Below are positions 1 through 5,128 of a DNA stretch of 10,229 bases, in pieces (position 1 is the stretch's first letter; the number at the start of each line of letters is the position of its first letter). The DNA is taken from NCBI GenBank assembly GCA_045536155.1, contig JAZSMZ010000085.1, positions 1 through 10,229 of the forward strand. The letters are read 5' to 3'. The DNA is from JAZQNC01 sp045536155. Its GTDB lineage: Bacteria > Bacillota > Clostridia > Oscillospirales > CAG-272. Position numbers and translations under genes: made by a program. The notes under the pieces were generated by a model. The model was not told the origin of the DNA. It made no database searches and was given only the letters and a program-made list of their open reading frames with translations.

Positions 1-1577
1 CAAAGCTTCCCGAGGATTTGGAATACGACTCGGTTATGCCTGTATTTGCCGGCGTTGGAGGCGGAAGCGGCGAATGTATGTTTGTCCTGCGTTTGACCAA
101 TAAAGGTGAAACATCTTACGTTCAATTCAACAATTTTTCATATACGGATTACACAAACTGGCTGGAATTTGAATACGGCGGCGTGCTTTCAGAAAAAGAT
201 ATTGCAAGTTACTATCCAGAGATTTCAGGTATCAGTACGAAGAGTCTTCTTATGTCCGTTCTTGAAAATCAGACAAAATTATATACTTCCAATTCATCCA
301 AAGCGCTCTATCTCGGCGAGTATCTTGATGAATATGAGGTGATAAAAAAATACGCCTTTGTTGATATGAACGGCGATAGTGATCCCGAAATGGTATTGTG
401 GATGGCACGCGGAGAGAATAACTATTGCGGATATGTTGTTTTGCACAGAAACAGAGATGTTGTATATGCTTACAGTTTCCCATATAGGGCAATGAACGGT
501 ATAAAGAGCAACGGAACATTTATTTCATCATCCGGTGCCTTTGATTTAACTGTCTGCAGTCTTGATTTCAACGGTGCATCTTGTTCCGAAACCGTTGTGG
601 CACGTAGGCAGGGCGACGGTACGTCACAAAAGTACTATGTCGGAAATAAGGCTGCAACCGAAGAAGAATTTAATCAATATTACGAACGGTACAGCATATC
701 AACCCTTCCGGTTTGGTACAGCTATACGGAAGACGCAATCACCGATATCGAAGAATGGGATTCGCTCTTTTTAATCGACAATTCAACAGGAGAAGAGCGC
801 AGATGCAATAATGTGTATACGTTTATTAAGAATTTTGTCAAAGGAGAATCTCACATTTCCGAGATAAATGATCTGAAAATCACAGACTATTCTGTATCTC
901 TGCTGATAGATTCAAATTATGATTCGCTGTTCCGCTTTGATTTTACTGTAACCGGGGATTCACTGATCCAAACGGTGCCTCCGGGCAGGCATTCGTGGAT
1001 GTTAAGCGATACTATATATTTGACGATATATCGCGGCGAGTTAGTGTTTGATGGCGATAGTTTTACCATTAAGCCGAGCGAAGAAGAGAAACTGAATAAA
1101 TTCGACGATAACGCCGCGGCCTGTGCCGTGAATGGGTATTTATCATGGATGCACTGGGAAATACCTTCGTATGGCGAATGGGATAATGAGAGCTATTATT
1201 TGCCTTATGACTACATTTGCGGATATTACGGCGAAAATCTTACGGTAAGCTTCGATGATATGCAGCGTTTGTTGTCGGAAAAATTCGGAATTGATATTGA
1301 AAGACCTGACAGAGATAAGCTCATGTATCGATGCGAATATGATAAAGAATCCGATACTGTTCGTTATGCCGACACACGTGATCTTCCGATTCCGATACAA
1401 CGTATAATTGATGTCAGCGAAAGTGACGGCGTTACATACGTTACGGTTCAGTTTTATGCCGACGAATTTTGTCTTATCCCGTCCCATAAGGTGGTATACA
1501 AGATCGGTGACGGTGAAGTGTTCCTTGGATACGAGATTATTGAAAAAGGCAAATACGAGCCGAGAGAATTAGGCTGA
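1..1577 (+). CDS. Unrecognised large protein, 5' end outside the window (partial)
   Basis: The frame is already open at the left edge (first whole codon at base 3) and runs to TGA at 1575-1577, giving about 524 visible residues. A TTG at 18 is possible but has no ribosome binding site, so the true start, and any signal peptide, probably lies upstream. I do not recognise the family. The visible part is acidic and rich in Tyr, Ser, Asp and Gly, with no obvious membrane span, which suits an extracytoplasmic protein. Near visible residues 119-129 is FVDMNGDSDPE, resembling the Asp-x-Asn-Gly-Asp calcium-loop or repeat motif common in exported clostridial proteins. A Gly-rich stretch (GVGGGSG) lies near residues 17-23. 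It is convergent with the CPBP protease gene and shares a terminator with it. I am confident it is coding because it is the only long frame here and ends just before a terminator. The exported-lipoprotein idea is inference. Confidence 0.8.
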   Translation, partial: KLPEDLEYDSVMPVFAGVGGGSGECMFVLRLTNKGETSYVQFNNFSYTDYTNWLEFEYGGVLSEKDIASYYPEISGISTKSLLMSVLENQTKLYTSNSSKALYLGEYLDEYEVIKKYAFVDMNGDSDPEMVLWMARGENNYCGYVVLHRNRDVVYAYSFPYRAMNGIKSNGTFISSSGAFDLTVCSLDFNGASCSETVVARRQGDGTSQKYYVGNKAATEEEFNQYYERYSISTLPVWYSYTEDAITDIEEWDSLFLIDNSTGEERRCNNVYTFIKNFVKGESHISEINDLKITDYSVSLLIDSNYDSLFRFDFTVTGDSLIQTVPPGRHSWMLSDTIYLTIYRGELVFDGDSFTIKPSEEEKLNKFDDNAAACAVNGYLSWMHWEIPSYGEWDNESYYLPYDYICGYYGENLTVSFDDMQRLLSEKFGIDIERPDRDKLMYRCEYDKESDTVRYADTRDLPIPIQRIIDVSESDGVTYVTVQFYADEFCLIPSHKVVYKIGDGEVFLGYEIIEKGKYEPRELG

Positions 1578-1586
1578 CGCACAAAC

Positions 1587-1613
1587 AAAAGCCACACAAT
1601 TTGTGTGGCTTTT
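1587..1613. terminator. Bidirectional intrinsic terminator between convergent genes
   Basis: AAAA precedes the inverted repeat GCCACACAA / TTGTGTGGC (1591-1599 and 1601-1609), which is followed by TTTT. The arrangement reads as hairpin plus U-tract on both strands. It starts 9 bases after the stop of the left-hand gene and lies just beyond the stop of the CPBP protease gene at 1619, so it can serve both convergent transcripts. The T-tract is short (four) on each side. Confidence 0.85.
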
Positions 1614-1618
1614 ACAAA

Positions 1619-2413
1619 TTAATCTGCTGTTTCGTTTTGCCGATCTAATTTTGAAAGCGTTTGCATTTTCTTCATTCCGATCGTTATCAATATAGCACCT
1701 ATCGCGGCAAATAAAATCACCGCCGGCCATATCGATACGTCGGTTGCTTGCCCAACATTGGAAATATCGGTGTTGCTGAGCGAGAAAATAGCGATGACCG
1801 AGATAAGGTTGTTCAAAAAGTGCATTATCATATTAATGAGCAGTGAATCTGTCTTAAGGCTGATATACGCCAACGTACATCCGAGAAGGGCGGTGGGCAG
1901 GAATCGGTAAAGATTGAGATGGAAGATTCCAAATGCTACTCCACAGCACAGCACGATCGCCCGGGTATGATGAAGCTGCTTTAACCCCGACAATATCACG
2001 CCGCGATAGAGCAGTTCTTCAAATATCGCTGGCATAACAGCCATGATAATGACTGTCAATGCAGGAGGGGTGCCCGCGACAAATGCGGTTATAGACTCGG
2101 AAAAATCGTTTGAGGCAGGGAATAGCTCCGATATTACGCTACTCAGTGCAAGGTTTAATATATAAATGCCCGCGTAAAATATCAGCGATGCAAAGAACAT
2201 TGACGGATGTGGCACTTTAAAAGGGAAGACCTCTTTAAAATCAGCACGAAGAATGGCAATAGCCAAAACCGCGATAATGCCTAACATTATTTCAGTTAGT
2301 GCCAGTCCCGTCATGCCGAGATAATGCTGCATCGGCGCCGCGATATAAACCATCGCGACCATAGTTATAATAAATACAATTATCGAATGATAATATCCCA
2401 GTTCTTTTTTCAT
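1619..2413 (-). CDS. CPBP family intramembrane glutamic metalloprotease
   Basis: This 264-residue, very hydrophobic protein has the CPBP (CAAX protease and bacteriocin-processing, Abi/Rce1-like) signature. Motif 1 is EELLYR at E132-E133-R137, motif 2 is FGIFH at F161-H165, and the late motif HFLNN gives H198 and N202. These residues form the active site in the family. About seven or eight membrane segments are visible, roughly at 9-28, 36-56, 72-90, 117-131, 152-166, 170-186, 190-212 and 229-246. The start at 2413 places the first helix immediately after MKKELGYYHS. The ribosome binding site is weak (TTGAGAT just upstream). Bacterial members process peptides or protect against bacteriocins, but the substrate cannot be read here. 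The gene follows the ribosomal operon on the same strand but is separated from it by a strong terminator, leaving almost no room for its own promoter. Confidence 0.93.
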   Translation of the reverse strand: MKKELGYYHSIIVFIITMVAMVYIAAPMQHYLGMTGLALTEIMLGIIAVLAIAILRADFKEVFPFKVPHPSMFFASLIFYAGIYILNLALSSVISELFPASNDFSESITAFVAGTPPALTVIIMAVMPAIFEELLYRGVILSGLKQLHHTRAIVLCCGVAFGIFHLNLYRFLPTALLGCTLAYISLKTDSLLINMIMHFLNNLISVIAIFSLSNTDISNVGQATDVSIWPAVILFAAIGAILITIGMKKMQTLSKLDRQNETAD

Positions 2414-2427
2414 ATCTCAAATATTTC

Positions 2428-2459
2428 AAAAAAGCACTCTCGATCGAGAGTGCTTTTTT
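2428..2459 (-). terminator. rplA: Perfect palindromic terminator of the rplKA operon
   Basis: A6, then the perfect inverted repeat GCACTCTCGATCGAGAGTGC (2434-2453), then T6 form a 32-base palindrome, so it reads as a hairpin with a U-tract on either strand. It begins 14 bases downstream of the rplA stop on the minus strand and ends the ribosomal-protein transcript. The neighbouring CPBP gene starts only 14 bases further on, in the same direction. Confidence 0.92.
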
Positions 2460-2473
2460 ATAAATCGATTTAA

Positions 2474-3169
2474 TTAGCCGAGCTTAGCAGCGTTAACCTT
2501 GATGCCGGGGCCCATAGTGGAAGCCATAACACAGCTCTTGATGTACTGACCCTTAGCAGCAGCGGGCTTAGCCTTGATAATTGCGCCCATGAGAGCTTCG
2601 AAGTTCTCGGTGAGCTTTTCGGTACCAAAGGATGCCTTGCCGATAGGGCAGTGGATAATGTTGGTCTTATCAAGACGGTATTCGATCTTACCTGCCTTAA
2701 CTTCGGTAACTGCGCGTGCAACGTCGGGGGTAACGGTGCCGGCCTTAGGAGTAGGCATCAAGCCCTTAGGACCGAGGACCTTACCGAGACGACCGATCAT
2801 ACCCATCATGTCGGGAGAAGCGATGATTACGTCGAACTCGAACCAGTTTTCTTTCTGGATCTTTTCGATGTATTCTTCTGCACCAACATAATCAGCGCCT
2901 GCAGCCTGAGCATCGGCAACCTTGTCGCCCTTGGTGATTACGAGAACGCGAACAGTCTTACCGGTACCGTTGGGAAGTACAACAGCACCGCGAACCTGCT
3001 GGTCAGCGTGACGGGAGTCAACGCCGAGACGAACGTGAAGTTCAACAGTTTCGTCGAATTTTGCCTTGGAAGTCTTGCAAACGAGGTCAATTGCCTCTGC
3101 GGGATCGTATGCCTTATTCTTGTCGAAAACTTTTACGCTTTCCTGATACTTTTTACCTTTGAATGCCAT
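2474..3169 (-). CDS. rplA: 50S ribosomal protein L1
   Basis: This is L1, which binds the mobile L1 stalk of 23S rRNA, helps release E-site tRNA, and in many bacteria represses its own operon by binding a leader mRNA. The 231-residue length is typical. The conserved interdomain region GRLGKVLGPKGLMPTPKAGTV-like stretch lies at about residues 127-146, and the CPIGKASFG segment at 174-182 is also typical. The start at 3169 has an excellent ribosome binding site, AAGGAGG, nine bases upstream. The gene lies 14 bases downstream of rplK. No rplJ or rplL follows; the operon stops at a palindromic terminator. The codons look well adapted, as expected of a highly expressed gene. Confidence 0.98.
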   Translation of the reverse strand: MAFKGKKYQESVKVFDKNKAYDPAEAIDLVCKTSKAKFDETVELHVRLGVDSRHADQQVRGAVVLPNGTGKTVRVLVITKGDKVADAQAAGADYVGAEEYIEKIQKENWFEFDVIIASPDMMGMIGRLGKVLGPKGLMPTPKAGTVTPDVARAVTEVKAGKIEYRLDKTNIIHCPIGKASFGTEKLTENFEALMGAIIKAKPAAAKGQYIKSCVMASTMGPGIKVNAAKLG

Positions 3170-3183
3170 TTCTGAAACCCTCC

Positions 3184-3609
3184 TTACTCTTCTACGGTAA
3201 CGCCCATGGAACGAGCGGTACCGGCGATCATGCTCATTGCTGCCTCAAGAGAAGCTGCGTTAAGGTCGGGCATTTTGGTTTCAGCGATCTGCTTAACCTG
3301 TTCTTTGGTAAGGTGAGCAACCTTGTTAGCCTGAGGACGGCCGGAACCGGACTCAATACCTGTAGCCTTCTTGATAAGAACGGGAGCAGGAGGAGTCTTG
3401 GTGATGAAAGAGAACGAACGGTCAGCATAAACAGTGATTACAACAGGGATGATGTAACCCATCTGATTTTTGGTCTTTTCGTTGAACTCCTTGATGAAGT
3501 TCTGAATGTTAACACCATAGGAACCGAGAGCGGGACCTACAGGGGGCTGTGCGGTAGCCTTACCTGCATCAAGCTGAAGCTTGATATAACCTGAAATTTT
3601 CTTTGCCAT
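3184..3609 (-). CDS. rplK: 50S ribosomal protein L11
   Basis: L11 forms the base of the GTPase-associated centre with 23S rRNA helices 43/44 and takes part in factor binding and the stringent response. The 141 residues match the family length. The N-terminal domain carries the conserved proline-rich segment PPVGPALGSYGVNI (22-35), and the C-terminal RNA-binding domain ends with GTARSMGVTVEE (130-141). The usual IPAGKATP of the family reads LDAGKATA here, a mild variation. The start at 3609 is supported by GGAAGG about ten bases upstream. It follows a 170-base structured leader after nusG and precedes rplA by 14 bases, the standard rplK-rplA pair. Confidence 0.98.
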   Translation of the reverse strand: MAKKISGYIKLQLDAGKATAQPPVGPALGSYGVNIQNFIKEFNEKTKNQMGYIIPVVITVYADRSFSFITKTPPAPVLIKKATGIESGSGRPQANKVAHLTKEQVKQIAETKMPDLNAASLEAAMSMIAGTARSMGVTVEE

Positions 3610-3780
3610 TTTAATAATTCCTTCCGTATGTGGTAGTACGCCAAAATATGGCGAATCCGCGGTCTGATATGTTTTTTATTAAATTTACCGCGGCTCGAGG
3701 CGGCATATGCCTCTCCCACTGTAATTGCCGTTTACAAAACGGCCTTGGATAAAAGAAACTTGTCTGAATTTTTTATTAAC
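3610..3780 (-). promoter_or_regulatory. Structured nusG-rplK leader, candidate L1 autoregulatory site
   Basis: The 171 bases between the nusG stop and the rplK start are non-coding and rich in inverted repeats. In minus-strand order these are: GCCGTTT-TGT-AAACGGC (3743-3727); GTGGGAGAGGC (3719-3709) with GAGGC able to pair with a following GCCTC; two copies of CCGCGG (3693-3688 and 3662-3657) that can pair with each other; CGCCA-TATTT-TGGCG (3653-3639); and CCAC (3633-3630) that can pair with the earlier GTGG. GTGGGAGnGGC resembles the GUGGGAGGC element of the L1-binding stalk of 23S rRNA, and L1 represses rplKA through an mRNA mimic of that site in E. coli. No hairpin here is followed by a long U-tract, so translational control is more likely than attenuation. 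Assignment to L1 is inference. Confidence 0.6.
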
Positions 3781-4341
3781 TCAAATAACAAGCGCCGAAA
3801 CATCCTGCGAACCGAGCTCGACGGGAGTTTCGCGACCGAACATGGAAGCGAGAACCTTGATCTTGCGGTTGTCGGGGGATATTTCGAGTACTGTACCGAT
3901 AAATCCTTCAAGAGGACCTGCGGTGATCTTGACACTGTCGCCAACCTTGTATTCGACGGTGATCTCATGACGCTCGATGCCGATACCGGCAACCTCTTCG
4001 TCGGTCAGGGGAGTGGGCTTCGATCCGGGGCCGACAAATCCGGTCACGCCGCGAATGTTTCGTACAACGTGCCATGTTTCGTCGGTCATAATCATTTTGA
4101 CCAGAACGTAGCTCGGGAAAATCTTGTTTTCAACTTCTTTTTCCTTGGGATTTCCGTTTTCGTCCTTGCCATCGGGCTCGGTTGTGATCTCGACGGGGAT
4201 GCGGATATCCATGATCATATGATGAAGCTGACGGTTTTCAATGATTTTCTCAAGGTTTGCTTTAACCTTGTTCTCATAACCGGAGTAGGTGTGCGCCACA
4301 TACCATCTGGCTTCTGTGGTGATGTCGCTAAAATCGCTCAT
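3781..4341 (-). CDS. nusG: Transcription termination/antitermination factor NusG
   Basis: NusG rides on RNA polymerase to modulate pausing and termination, and through its C-terminal KOW domain contacts ribosomal S10 or Rho. The 186-residue protein has the NGN domain at about 12-118, starting with RWYVAHTYSGYENKVKANL and including the core FPSYVLVKM (75-83) and GVTGFVG (98-104). The KOW domain at about 131-186 begins YKVGDSVKITAGPLEGFIG. An acidic, charged insert at about 55-71 (PDGKDENGNPKEKEVE) extends the NGN loop and varies between bacteria. Its start is 14 bases after the secE stop with only a weak ribosome binding site (GGTAAG), so it is probably translationally coupled to secE. Confidence 0.98.
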   Translation of the reverse strand: MSDFSDITTEARWYVAHTYSGYENKVKANLEKIIENRQLHHMIMDIRIPVEITTEPDGKDENGNPKEKEVENKIFPSYVLVKMIMTDETWHVVRNIRGVTGFVGPGSKPTPLTDEEVAGIGIERHEITVEYKVGDSVKITAGPLEGFIGTVLEISPDNRKIKVLASMFGRETPVELGSQDVSALVI

Positions 4342-4355
4342 CTTTGCTTACCAAC

Positions 4356-4628
4356 TTATACAAGGGATGCGAGCAATTCAAGGAGGCGCGAGAACGCGAT
4401 GTCTAATGCGCCAACGCAAATCGCACAAATAAGAATGCTGACAATAACGATAACGGAGCTCTTGAAGGTCTGCTCGCGGTTGAACCAAACGATCTTCTTC
4501 ATTTCGCTCTTGTAGTCGCGCCAACCCTTAGCAATGCGCTCTCTAAAGGATATGCGGTTTTTCTTTTGCTTCTTGGTTTCTGCCTTTGCGGTAGAAACTT
4601 CAGCAACTTTCTTTTCGTTTTCCGACAT
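4356..4628 (-). CDS. secE: Preprotein translocase subunit SecE
   Basis: SecE clamps the SecY channel in the cytoplasmic membrane. This is the short single-span type usual in Gram-positive bacteria. There is a charged N-terminal tail with many Lys and Glu (1-25), an amphipathic region RISFRERIAKGWRDYKSEMKKIVW (25-48), and one membrane helix at about 57-85. The family motif usually reads VxWPxRxE; here it is IVWFNREQ, so the normally conserved proline is Phe, a minor departure. The start at 4628 has a good ribosome binding site (AAGGAG) about nine bases upstream. It lies between rpmG (12-base gap) and nusG (14-base gap), the classic arrangement. Confidence 0.96.
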   Translation of the reverse strand: MSENEKKVAEVSTAKAETKKQKKNRISFRERIAKGWRDYKSEMKKIVWFNREQTFKSSVIVIVSILICAICVGALDIAFSRLLELLASLV

Positions 4629-4640
4629 TAATCTTTCTCC

Positions 4641-4790
4641 TTACTTGGTTTCCTTGTGCAGAGTCTGCTTCTTGCAGAAACGGCAGTACTTGTTCAGCTC
4701 GAGTCTGTCGGGGTCGTTCTTCTTGTTCTTCATAGTGTCGTAGTTGCGCTGCTTGCACTCACTGCAAGCGAGGGTAATTCTGACTCTCAT
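4641..4790 (-). CDS. rpmG: 50S ribosomal protein L33, zinc-binding type
   Basis: The minus-strand frame from ATG at 4790-4788 to TAA at 4643-4641 encodes 49 residues. It begins MRVRITLACSECKQRNYDT, continues KNKKNDPDRLELNKYC, and ends RKQTLHKETK. That is L33, a small basic protein of the 50S subunit near the E site. Two cysteine pairs, CSEC (9-12) and CRFC (about 36-39), mark the zinc-binding (C+) form. A purine-rich AAAGGATGG about nine bases upstream can serve as the ribosome binding site. The gene precedes secE by 12 bases, as in most Firmicutes. Its ATG follows the stop of a candidate 49-codon upstream frame by only three bases. Confidence 0.97.
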   Translation of the reverse strand: MRVRITLACSECKQRNYDTMKNKKNDPDRLELNKYCRFCKKQTLHKETK

Positions 4791-4793
4791 TTG

Positions 4794-4943
4794 TCAAATC
4801 CATCCTTTCCGGGAGAACACGTTCACAATGGAATTTACCGTGTCTCCGATAAAATATAAGGCTGTCCTTTTCAAAATCAAGCGCATTTGATCTTGTATGG
4901 AAAGCTGATTATCTCCCTCAAAAAGGCCTTGTGATTGCAACAC
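4794..4943 (-). CDS. Candidate small protein or leader peptide upstream of rpmG
   Basis: This minus-strand frame starts at GTG 4943-4941 and ends at TGA 4796-4794. It encodes 49 residues beginning MLQSQGLFEGDNQLS and ending NVFSRKGWI. I do not recognise it. Points in favour: a perfect AAGGAGG (4957-4951) lies exactly seven bases before the GTG; a near-consensus promoter places the transcript start about 20 bases upstream; the stop is three bases from the rpmG ATG, a spacing typical of translational coupling. Residues 21-42 could form an amphipathic or weakly hydrophobic helix. Points against: the start is GTG, there is no recognised family, and a second possible promoter for rpmG lies inside the frame. 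It may be a regulatory leader ORF, a true small gene, or chance. Confidence 0.4.
   Translation of the reverse strand: MLQSQGLFEGDNQLSIQDQMRLILKRTALYFIGDTVNSIVNVFSRKGWI
4853..4880 (-). promoter_or_regulatory. Possible second promoter for rpmG (P2)
   Basis: On the minus strand TTGATT (4880-4875) and TATATT (4858-4853) are separated by 16 bases, giving a start near 4846 and a leader of about 56 bases before rpmG. The match to sigma-A elements is fair but weaker than the upstream promoter. It lies inside the candidate small ORF, so if it is the main promoter that ORF may be untranslated. Confidence 0.35.
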
Positions 4944-4965
4944 AAAAAAACCTCCTTTTCGAGGT
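4944..4965 (-). promoter_or_regulatory. 5' hairpin that covers a Shine-Dalgarno sequence, followed by T7
   Basis: In minus-strand order ACCTC (4965-4961), a GAAAAG loop (4960-4955) and GAGGT (4954-4950) form a 5-bp stem, followed by further T so that T7 spans 4950-4944. The 3' arm contains the GAGG core of the AAGGAGG ribosome binding site. The predicted transcription start is at 4965, so the hairpin would be the extreme 5' end of the RNA. It could sequester the SD, stabilise the 5' end, or act as a weak promoter-proximal terminator. Function is inference. Confidence 0.45.
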
Positions 4966-4971
4966 AGAGAT

Positions 4972-5000
4972 ATTTTAGCACAAATATCACCTTTTGTCAA
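4972..5000 (-). promoter_or_regulatory. Near-consensus sigma-A promoter for the rpmG-secE-nusG-rplKA operon (P1)
   Basis: On the minus strand TTGACA (5000-4995) is followed after exactly 17 bases by TAAAAT (4977-4972), with an extended TGC directly before the -10. The predicted start is an A near 4965. It points towards rpmG, 175 bases away. The strength fits a ribosomal-protein operon. Confidence 0.8.
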
Positions 5001-5010
5001 GGTTTTTTTC

Positions 5011-5028
5011 AAAAGTTCTTGAACTTTT
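5011..5028. repeat. 8+8 bp inverted repeat over the fhs -35 element, candidate operator
   Basis: AAAAGTTC and GAACTTTT flank a central TT, giving an 18-base near-perfect palindrome. The centre and right arm contain the TTGAAC -35 element of the rightward promoter, and the repeat lies 10 bases from the -35 of the leftward promoter. The placement suits a repressor site, but no regulator can be named from the sequence and the site is AT-rich, so chance is possible. Confidence 0.35.
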
Positions 5029-5047
5029 ATTAAATATATGATAAGAT
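5019..5047 (+). promoter_or_regulatory. Sigma-A promoter for the fhs-tsaE-tsaB-rpiB operon
   Basis: TTGAAC (5019-5024) and TAAGAT (5042-5047) are 17 bases apart, with TGA immediately before the -10 (extended -10 type). Transcription should start near 5054, leaving a leader of about 75 bases. The region just upstream is rich in A and T tracts. It is back to back with the rpmG operon promoter; the two -35 elements are 18 bases apart. Confidence 0.75.
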
Positions 5048-5128
5048 AATATCGTACGCGAAAAAACAACCGTATTTTCGGCGTTTTTGCCCGATTTAAA
5101 ACAATAATTTATGTAAGGATGAAAAGAT

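Noticed and set aside
18..20. TTG as start of the left-hand gene
   Set aside because: The frame stays open to the window edge and no ribosome binding site precedes it, so the gene most likely begins outside the window.
2651..3175. 174-residue plus-strand frame opposite rplA
   Set aside because: Antisense to a well-supported ribosomal protein gene with strongly biased codons, which often creates long shadow frames.
3745..4515. 256-residue plus-strand open frame opposite nusG and secE
   Set aside because: It lies entirely antisense to nusG and part of secE, whose protein motifs are unmistakable, and it has no ribosome binding site or recognisable domain. It is a shadow frame.
5054..5128. Possible THF riboswitch in the fhs leader
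   Set aside because: The 75-base leader has none of the conserved core of the THF riboswitch class as I know it and only a weak CGAAAA/TTTTCG pairing.
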